Assembly: GCA_016203345.1 (NCBI GenBank)
Contig: JACQMZ010000124.1
Span: 1-10,459, forward strand
DNA from: Candidatus Woesearchaeota archaeon
Lineage (GTDB): Archaea; Nanobdellota; Nanobdellia; Woesearchaeales; ARS49
Length of the DNA stretch: 10,459 nt
Direction of reading: 5' to 3'
The translations under genes and the position numbers were made by a program. The notes beneath the pieces were generated by a model. It was not told the DNA's origin. It was given only the letters and a program-made list of their open reading frames with translations, and ran no database searches. How positions within the stretch are numbered: the stretch's first letter is position 1; each line of letters opens with the position of its first letter. Shown one piece after another: positions 6,354-10,459 of the stretch.

Positions 6354-8101
6354 GCATGCCTCTTTATCAGGCCAAAGTATTTTTTTCTCAGCCTTTCCTG
6401 CAACACAACAATCACTCCTATAAAAATCATACAATATATTAGTAGTATACCCACCTCAAACCACACGCGGGCAAGAGAGAATTGGAAGACAACAGTCTTC
6501 CGCAACAGTTCATATCCGAGCACAAACGGATTTGCTGACATCGCCCATGCCAGCCATGACGGCATTGTTTCCAGGGGAATGATGGCATTTGACGCAACCA
6601 GCAAGAGGGAGGACAAAGAAACCGCCGAGAGGTTTGCCGTTGCTTCGCTGACGAATACAACACCCAATACCATGCCTAATAGAGTAAAACACGACACAAG
6701 GAGCAAACCCGCAACAAGAATGGATGCAAAATTCTGAGTCAAGGGCGTTGTAAAAAACGTGCTGGCAATCACGAGAATAACAAAAAGTTGCAATGCAAGA
6801 ATTCCACCGCTTGTCAGAAAAGTCGCAAGGTGATGTGATACGGGAGATGTGGGTGTAAGATCATTCCTGAGCGCTGCAGGACTGTTTTTCTCCAATATCA
6901 TGAGCAATGGAGTCAAGAGCAACCCGGTAAACATTACTACAAGCACGATCAGCGTTGGAAACAAATAGTTCAAATAACTCTTCTCAGCAACCAACGGCTT
7001 AATGGTAGTCGTTATAGGAGACACGATCGTTTCGGTGTCAGTCACTTCCACACTACTGACCGCGCGCTCGACATCGTTCAGGGTTTTCTGGACTGTCAGC
7101 AGTTCAATCAAGGACGCATCCAGGAGCAATTTCACCTGATCCAAATCCTTCACTGACTCGTCCCTGACACGCGATGCGGCATCCATGCGCGCCTTCAGCT
7201 GAGTCATGGACCCTATCACGTTGCTCAACAAGTCATCATACGCAACAAACTCCTCTTTCAATACTTCCTGGGTAGTCTGAAACCGCGCCTGCAACTCGCC
7301 AAGATCCGACACAGTCTCCTTCATGTATTTTTGCAATGAATCCTTCAAATCATTCGCGGCAGAACTGCCCTTAACCAGTGCTTGAGCGAGTTCAATGAAA
7401 TTTCGTGATTTTGTCAACGATGAGTCTGCAATAGTCAGGCTATTATCCACCCAGTGTTTCACGCGATCCTTGTAATTCGCCATTTCAGTAGTGCCAATCT
7501 CATTCGGGTCAACTGCGAAATCCAACTCTTCCACCTTGACGCGCACGTCTGCCACGAGCCGGCTCGTCTCGTCATTCTTAGTCACCAGGCGAGACAACGA
7601 GGACTTCCTGTCTGCCAAGCTTCGTTTCGTGAGTTCCAAAGCAGACAAAACCTGCGCAGTCAGATTCCTGCTCAGTTCCTGATTCCTGCTCGATATGCGG
7701 GACGTCATAGTCGACAGCACAGTCCACACCAAATTCAATCGGGAATAGTCAACATAAAAAGTGATTTCGTTGCTTGCATTCTTATTCAGTTCGAACTGTG
7801 GAGAAAACACCAGACAAGTGTGAATAACGCCTTCCTTAATAGCAGTCACACAGTGTTCCTCATCTGAGTATCTCTCAACCTGAAATTGCGCATTCACCAG
7901 CCGTTCCATGAACGACTCAGACAACCCATTGTACGCTCCGGAATATGCTCCAATCTTCACTGCATATGCGTTTGTGTTGTCAAATGCCAGTCCTGCGAGG
8001 AAGATGACCAAAACAGGACCCAGCATGACGATAAGCGCGCTTGCCCGCGCGCGCAATAAGACGCGCACGTTCTTCTGCATCAACACCCACACGTCGTTCA
8101 T
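6350..8101 (-). CDS. ABC-2 type permease with large outer coiled-coil domain
   Basis: This 583-residue protein has one membrane segment near the N-terminus (about 21-40), then a large soluble region (about 41-375) and a block of five more segments (about 379-402, 428-450, 457-484, 489-511, 546-567). This is the plan of ABC-2 permeases of the YhgE/Pip and NatB kind. The soluble part, expected outside the membrane, is mixed alpha/beta at first and then mostly long helices with coiled-coil character (about 140-350). LLVASNAIIPLETMPSW (500-516), followed by a segment ending ANPF, is the typical ABC2_membrane pattern. The ATG at 8101 overlaps the ATPase TGA, and its own TGA overlaps the cupredoxin ATG, both as ATGA. 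The substrate is unknown; export is the usual direction for this class. Confidence 0.92.
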   Translation of the reverse strand: MNDVWVLMQKNVRVLLRARASALIVMLGPVLVIFLAGLAFDNTNAYAVKIGAYSGAYNGLSESFMERLVNAQFQVERYSDEEHCVTAIKEGVIHTCLVFSPQFELNKNASNEITFYVDYSRLNLVWTVLSTMTSRISSRNQELSRNLTAQVLSALELTKRSLADRKSSLSRLVTKNDETSRLVADVRVKVEELDFAVDPNEIGTTEMANYKDRVKHWVDNSLTIADSSLTKSRNFIELAQALVKGSSAANDLKDSLQKYMKETVSDLGELQARFQTTQEVLKEEFVAYDDLLSNVIGSMTQLKARMDAASRVRDESVKDLDQVKLLLDASLIELLTVQKTLNDVERAVSSVEVTDTETIVSPITTTIKPLVAEKSYLNYLFPTLIVLVVMFTGLLLTPLLMILEKNSPAALRNDLTPTSPVSHHLATFLTSGGILALQLFVILVIASTFFTTPLTQNFASILVAGLLLVSCFTLLGMVLGVVFVSEATANLSAVSLSSLLLVASNAIIPLETMPSWLAWAMSANPFVLGYELLRKTVVFQFSLARVWFEVGILLIYCMIFIGVIVVLQERLRKKYFGLIKRHA

Positions 8102-9195
8102 TTGCTCACCAACAAGTCAAACACATCACCCAGACCAGGACGAGATACAGAAGCAGAGCGTACTGACTCCTTGCTTTTTCCCAATGCCATGCTGAGAATC
8201 CTCAACGCTTTCTTTGGCGTTGGAGTCAAAGCAACAAGAGGGCTTGTCGAAATGATAGAGGGAAACACCTGGGGAAATTTTTTCAGATCCGCGATGATGC
8301 CAGGATCGTTGACAGCCATTTCAACCCGCACTTGGAAGTGCCGCGCAAACATCCGCCGCAAATCCTCTGGCGGCATACACTCGGTAATGGCGCCCTTGCG
8401 CAACACCGCGATACGATGGCACGTTTTTTCCATTTCAGGCAACACGTGGCTTGCAAGCACCACTGTTGTCCCTGCTTCGTTGATTTGCTTTACCAAAGAC
8501 AAAATCTTGTCGCCTGCTGACGGGTCCAGCTCGGCAACCGGCTCATCAAGAACGAGCACACGTGGCTTGTGCATAATCGCACACGCAATATCCAAACGCT
8601 TCTTTTGCCCCCCAGACAGTTCTTCAGCCAACTGGTGCTGTTGAGCAAACAAATCCACTTGTTTCAACACAGCGCTTGCCCGGAAAGTTAACGCAGTTCC
8701 CTGAATGCCATACAAAGACCCAAAATGCTCCACGTTTTCCCGAGCGGTTAATTTATCATACACACTTGGTGATTGCGTGCTTAATCCCACCAATGCAGTG
8801 GCGAACTCGCGGTCGCCAAACATGCTCAATGAACGCTGTTCGCGCTGAACCACAACATCACCAGTCTCAGGACGAAGGACGCCTGCCAAAACCTTCAACA
8901 AAGTTGTTTTTCCGCATCCTGACTTGCCAACAATGCCCAAAATCTCCCCTGGACGCACTTCCAGGTTCACTCTGTCCAACACGACATGCTCCCCAAACCG
9001 CTTGGACACTCCTGACACTCGCACAAGCGCAGATGGGCCTAGCTCTGACTGCACCTTGTCCAAAAACCCATTCACCAACGAAGCAGGCCACCCCGCGCTA
9101 ATGAGCGCAACACGAACCTCTTCCCTTGAACGGCCGCTTGCCAATGCAGTCTCAACATGCTTCGCAAGCGCAGTGTCGAGAGTTACCTCTACCAT
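8098..9195 (-). CDS. ABC transporter ATPase with N-terminal helical module
   Basis: The protein has 365 residues from the ATG at 9195. Residues about 8-47 form a small helical module (LAKHVETALASGRSREEV...SAGW) not usual for ABC ATPases. The ATPase domain follows: Walker A GKSGCGKTT (90-98), Q-loop Gln141, signature LSGGQ (193-197), Walker B VLVLDEP (213-219), D-loop ELDP and H-loop His250. A C-terminal extension (about 285-365) is typical of ATPases paired with ABC-2 exporters. It should power the permease encoded next. The frame also opens with a GTG at 9204, but the TATA box at 9218-9225 lies 22 nt before the ATG at 9195, the same spacing as in neighbouring genes, so I prefer 9195. First gene of a three-gene operon. 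Confidence 0.94.
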   Translation of the reverse strand: MVEVTLDTALAKHVETALASGRSREEVRVALISAGWPASLVNGFLDKVQSELGPSALVRVSGVSKRFGEHVVLDRVNLEVRPGEILGIVGKSGCGKTTLLKVLAGVLRPETGDVVVQREQRSLSMFGDREFATALVGLSTQSPSVYDKLTARENVEHFGSLYGIQGTALTFRASAVLKQVDLFAQQHQLAEELSGGQKKRLDIACAIMHKPRVLVLDEPVAELDPSAGDKILSLVKQINEAGTTVVLASHVLPEMEKTCHRIAVLRKGAITECMPPEDLRRMFARHFQVRVEMAVNDPGIIADLKKFPQVFPSIISTSPLVALTPTPKKALRILSMALGKSKESVRSASVSRPGLGDVFDLLVSK

Positions 9196-9217
9196 ACCAT
9201 GCACTTGGGTACGAGAA

Positions 9218-9225
9218 TTTTAAAA
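9218..9225 (-). promoter_or_regulatory. TATA box of the ABC-cupredoxin operon
   Basis: TTTTAAAA ends 22 nt before the ATG at 9195 and only 13 nt before the GTG at 9204. The fixed spacing seen elsewhere in the window selects the ATG. Confidence 0.7.
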
Positions 9226-9273
9226 GAAGCGTAACTACTCTGTAATGGTCGTTTCGCTGCTTTTTGCATCTTA

Positions 9274-9321
9274 GAATTTTCCGAACTCACTCGGCTTCGC
9301 CTCATTCGTTCAGAAAAATTC
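9274..9321 (-). repeat. hairpin H2 (left end of element A)
   Basis: Read on the minus strand, outer arms GAATTTTTC (9321-9313) and GGAAAATTC (9282-9274) pair over 9 bp with one T-G wobble. T9312 is unpaired. Above it come GAAC/GTTC, a GA/GA loop, AT/GT, a second GA/GA loop and GGC/GCC closing a GAA loop (9298-9296). Confidence 0.85.
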
Positions 9322-9406
9322 ACAACGATAATACGTGAATTACTACGGGAGCATTGTGACTACGGCAAGATAAAGTAATGATGTAGTAAGACTCAACTCA
9401 AAATGT

Positions 9407-9451
9407 GAATTTCGCTGAATGAGCGCCCGCAGGCGCGAATTCGTGAAATTC
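9407..9451 (+). repeat. hairpin H3 (right end of element A)
   Basis: On the plus strand, GAATTTCGC (9407-9415) pairs with GTGAAATTC (9443-9451) with one G-T wobble, and T9416 is unpaired. GAAT/ATTC (9417-9420, 9439-9442), a GA/GA loop (9421-9422, 9437-9438) and GCGCC/GGCGC (9423-9427, 9432-9436) with a CGCA loop complete the structure. Confidence 0.87.
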
Positions 9452-9465
9452 TGTTCGAAAAGTTT

Positions 9466-9489
9466 CCGGAAAATCCGAAAGATTTCCGG
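9466..9489. other. hairpin in the nuclease promoter region
   Basis: CCGGAAAATC (9466-9475) and GATTTCCGG (9481-9489) pair with one bulged A around a CGAAA loop. It ends 18 nt before the nuclease TATA box and could be a regulator site. Element B has no counterpart, although it is followed by a different inverted repeat. Confidence 0.45.
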
Positions 9490-9507
9490 TGAAACAGGGA
9501 TAACACG

Positions 9508-9513
9508 TATAAA
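9508..9513 (+). promoter_or_regulatory. TATA box of the ERCC4 nuclease gene
   Basis: TATAAA ends 22 nt before the GTG at 9536. It is bracketed by two ACACGT copies (9503-9508 and 9515-9520), the second within the palindrome ACACGTGT; these may be operator sites. Confidence 0.68.
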
Positions 9514-9535
9514 GACACGTGTAGAATAGACTACA

Positions 9536-10120
9536 GTGATACTCATTGATGACAGAGAGCCTCAAGAGCTTGTGTACTGTATACAGCAACACTGTCCAGT
9601 GGAACAACGCCGAATATCAGTAGGGGATTTCCTTATAGGTGACGAAGTTATAGAACGCAAAACAGTCACCGATCTCATTCACTCTTTGGAGGATAACAGG
9701 TTCTGGAATCAATTGACAGTATTGCAGGCAACATATCCTCGTGCCTTCCTTCTGGTGGAAGGTAGAATTTTTCCAAAACTTTACGGGCCACTCAATTACG
9801 CATCTTCAAGATTGGGAATAAAACTATTGTTTTCTGAAGGACACACTCATACAGCTACTATCCTAAGTTGCTTGCACACATTGAAAGGCAAACCTGCCCC
9901 TCGAGTACTCTTTCCCGCACAGTGTAAGACTGCACCGCCTCAGCTTGGCATCCTCTCACAATTTCCCGGCGTTGGTTGGAAAACTGCACGGACTCTGTTG
10001 TACACCTATGGTAGTCTGTGGAAAGTACTCAGTGCAAAACCAACCGATCTCAAGAAAACCCTTGGAAAAAAAACCTTGGCAAAGGTTCTAAAAACACTCT
10101 ATTCCCCCTGGCCTATGTGA
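9536..10120 (+). CDS. compact ERCC4/XPF-type nuclease with HhH domain
   Basis: This 194-residue protein begins with an ERCC4 nuclease domain: ILIDDREP (2-9), GDFLIG (30-35) and the catalytic IERKTVTD (39-46, with Asp31, Glu40, Arg41, Lys42, Asp46), then RFWNQL (55-60) and FLLVEG (71-76). A helix-hairpin-helix domain follows (about 137-185, with LSQFPGVGWKTARTLL). XPF-family enzymes dimerise and cut branched or 3'-flap DNA during repair and fork processing. There is no helicase domain, so it resembles the short archaeal XPF or the C-terminal half of Hef; short crenarchaeal XPFs work with PCNA, but I see no clear PCNA-binding tail (the end is LYSPWPM). The GTG start follows from the TATA spacing and the motif at residue 2. 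The gene stands alone between repeat elements A and B. Confidence 0.93.
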   Translation: MILIDDREPQELVYCIQQHCPVEQRRISVGDFLIGDEVIERKTVTDLIHSLEDNRFWNQLTVLQATYPRAFLLVEGRIFPKLYGPLNYASSRLGIKLLFSEGHTHTATILSCLHTLKGKPAPRVLFPAQCKTAPPQLGILSQFPGVGWKTARTLLYTYGSLWKVLSAKPTDLKKTLGKKTLAKVLKTLYSPWPM

Positions 10121-10149
10121 ACGTACATGTTTAGCTATTCTGTGAATAC

Positions 10150-10196
10150 GAATTTTGCGAACTCCCTCGCTTGCGCTCGGTCGTTCAGCAAAATTC
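10150..10196 (-). repeat. hairpin H4 (left end of element B)
   Basis: On the minus strand GAATTTTGC (10196-10188) pairs fully with GCAAAATTC (10158-10150), with T10187 unpaired. Above come GAAC/GTTC, a GA/GA loop, CC/GG, a second GA/GA loop and GC/GC closing a GCAA (GNRA-type) tetraloop (10174-10171). Confidence 0.87.
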
Positions 10197-10252
10197 ACAA
10201 TATTCTTGGTGAATCACTTCGGGAGCAATGTGACTACGTTAAGATAAGGTAA

Positions 10253-10342
10253 TGACGTAGTAAGACTCAATAATGAAGTAAAACCCAATAACGTAGTAAA
10301 ACTCAATAACGGAGTAAGACTCAATAACGTAGTAAGACCCAA
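10253..10342. repeat. five 18-bp tandem repeats
   Basis: Five consecutive 18-nt units begin at 10253, 10271, 10289, 10307 and 10325; examples are TAACGTAGTAAAACTCAA and TAACGTAGTAAGACCCAA. Units differ by a few bases, with AGTAA invariant and every unit ending CAA. Element A has one unit at the equivalent place (9379-9396). The plus-strand frames here are full of stop codons, so the array is not coding in that direction. Confidence 0.9.
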
Positions 10343-10347
10343 AATGT

Positions 10348-10391
10348 GAATTTCCCTGAGTGAGCGCTCAGAGCGCGAACTCGGGAACGTC
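10348..10391 (+). repeat. hairpin H5 (right end of element B)
   Basis: On the plus strand GAATTTCCC (10348-10356) and GGGAACGTC (10383-10391) pair at 7 of 9 positions, with T10357 unpaired. GAGT/ACTC, a GA/GA loop (10362-10363, 10377-10378) and GCGCT/AGCGC with a CAG loop follow. Base changes relative to H3 keep the pairing. Confidence 0.82.
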
Positions 10392-10433
10392 AGAAATTTT
10401 CATTCGTTATATTCAATTAGTGAAAATTTCTGA
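10390..10433. repeat. perfect 13-bp inverted repeat
   Basis: TCAGAAATTTTCA (10390-10402) and TGAAAATTTCTGA (10421-10433) are exact reverse complements around an 18-nt AT-rich spacer. The left arm overlaps the last two bases of H5. It could be a terminator-like hairpin or the start of another repeat; it lacks the tandem-GA apex. Confidence 0.7.
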
Positions 10434-10446
10434 GCGTCTCAAAAAC

Positions 10447-10459
10447 CACCATGATGGTG
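10447..10459. other. palindrome at window edge
   Basis: CACCAT (10447-10452) and ATGGTG (10454-10459) are inverted around a single G. The window ends here, so it may be part of a longer site or a coincidence. Confidence 0.25.

Larger units (their letters stand above)
9274..9451. repeat. structured repeat element A
   Basis: This element fills most of the 340-nt gap between the ABC operon and the nuclease gene. It consists of an inward pair of inverted hairpins (H2 at the left, H3 at the right) around a 62-nt core (9335-9396). The core matches element B (10209-10270) at 55 of 62 positions by my count. The inner arms AAATTCACA (9316-9324) and TGTGAATTT (9404-9412) are also complementary to each other. 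No open frame with coding features is seen inside. The size and inverted hairpin ends recall BIME or MITE elements; no transposase gene is visible. Confidence 0.85.
10150..10391. repeat. structured repeat element B
   Basis: Second copy of the element, in the same orientation as A, starting 29 nt after the nuclease stop. It has the same order: left hairpin H4, 62-nt core (10209-10270), 18-bp units, right hairpin H5. It is longer than A because of four extra 18-bp units. Inner arms AAATTCACA (10191-10199) and TGTGAATTT (10345-10353) are again mutually complementary. The hairpin next to the stop codon may also help end the nuclease transcript. Confidence 0.85.

Noticed and set aside
6351..6434. 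Cupredoxin start at 6434 with 27 extra residues
   Set aside because: The extension lies inside the permease gene and would bury the signal peptide; the ATGA overlap and signal peptide place the start at 6353.
9379..9396. Possible box C/D sRNA (ATGATG followed by other box-like motifs)
   Set aside because: The box C match is imperfect, no proper box D pair lies at guide-length spacing, and the sequence is one unit of the 18-bp repeat.
10163..10186. Resemblance of the H4 loop to the GCGCTCGGTCGTTC stretch of common cloning-vector origins
   Set aside because: The match is short, lies inside a hairpin whose other copies differ, and is part of a repeat with native neighbours; no vector sequence surrounds it.
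10253..10342. CRISPR-like array
   Set aside because: Units are contiguous with no spacers, diverge from one another and are only 18 nt long; no cas genes are present.
10200..10345. Reverse-strand reading frame through the 18-bp array that gives a Leu/Thr-rich hexapeptide repeat
   Set aside because: The frame stays open only because 18 is a multiple of three. There is no supported start, promoter or counterpart in element A.

Overview
This is archaeal chromosomal DNA. The window carries a fibrillarin gene and a Nop-domain gene in one operon, an archaeal-style NSUN-family RNA m5C methyltransferase with a separate PUA-like partner, and an ERCC4/XPF-type nuclease. Its promoters have TATA boxes at a nearly fixed distance from the start codons, as expected for leaderless archaeal transcripts. 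Tight packing, unusually short Nop and fibrillarin proteins, and a small 'GW' helical module that I associate from memory with DPANN and CPR proteins suggest a small-genome DPANN archaeon (Woesearchaeota-like). That placement is an inference; no rRNA or tRNA gene is present to settle it.

Layout. Positions 1-108 hold a possible 3' end of a plus-strand gene and a strong GC hairpin. On the minus strand, 109-1448 is a two-gene RNA-modification operon (NSUN methyltransferase, then a PUA-like protein). A symmetric TATA element (1471-1478) separates it from an unrecognised plus-strand gene (1534-1977), whose stop codon abuts the stop of minus-strand cysS (1978-3381). A divergent promoter region leads to a plus-strand CYTH-domain gene (3457-4002). 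Its 3' end overlaps, antisense, the fibrillarin gene of the Nop-fibrillarin operon (5076-3944, minus). Next is a minus-strand operon (9195-5181) with 4-nt overlaps: an ABC ATPase, an ABC-2 permease with a large outer coiled-coil domain, and a membrane-anchored cupredoxin with a complete type-1 copper site. ATPase and cupredoxin share a cytoplasmic helical module, which suggests that they form one envelope machine. The right end holds a compact ERCC4-HhH nuclease gene (9536-10120, plus).

The most unusual content is non-coding. The nuclease gene lies between two related elements, A (9274-9451) and B (10150-10391). Each is bounded by a pair of inverted hairpins with the same detailed architecture: a 9-bp outer stem, an unpaired T, a 4-bp stem, and one or two tandem GA/GA internal loops under a short capped stem. 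The four hairpins differ in sequence but show compensatory base-pair changes. Element B carries five copies of an 18-bp unit where element A has one. A fifth hairpin with the same apical design stands alone at 5114-5158, between the ABC operon and the Nop promoter. This looks like an archaeal REP/BIME-like or MITE-like structured repeat family that I do not recognise.

All primary promoters that I could place put the start codon 22-23 nt after the TATA box. I used this spacing to choose start codons and to argue that the short Nop protein is a genuine form rather than a misannotation.
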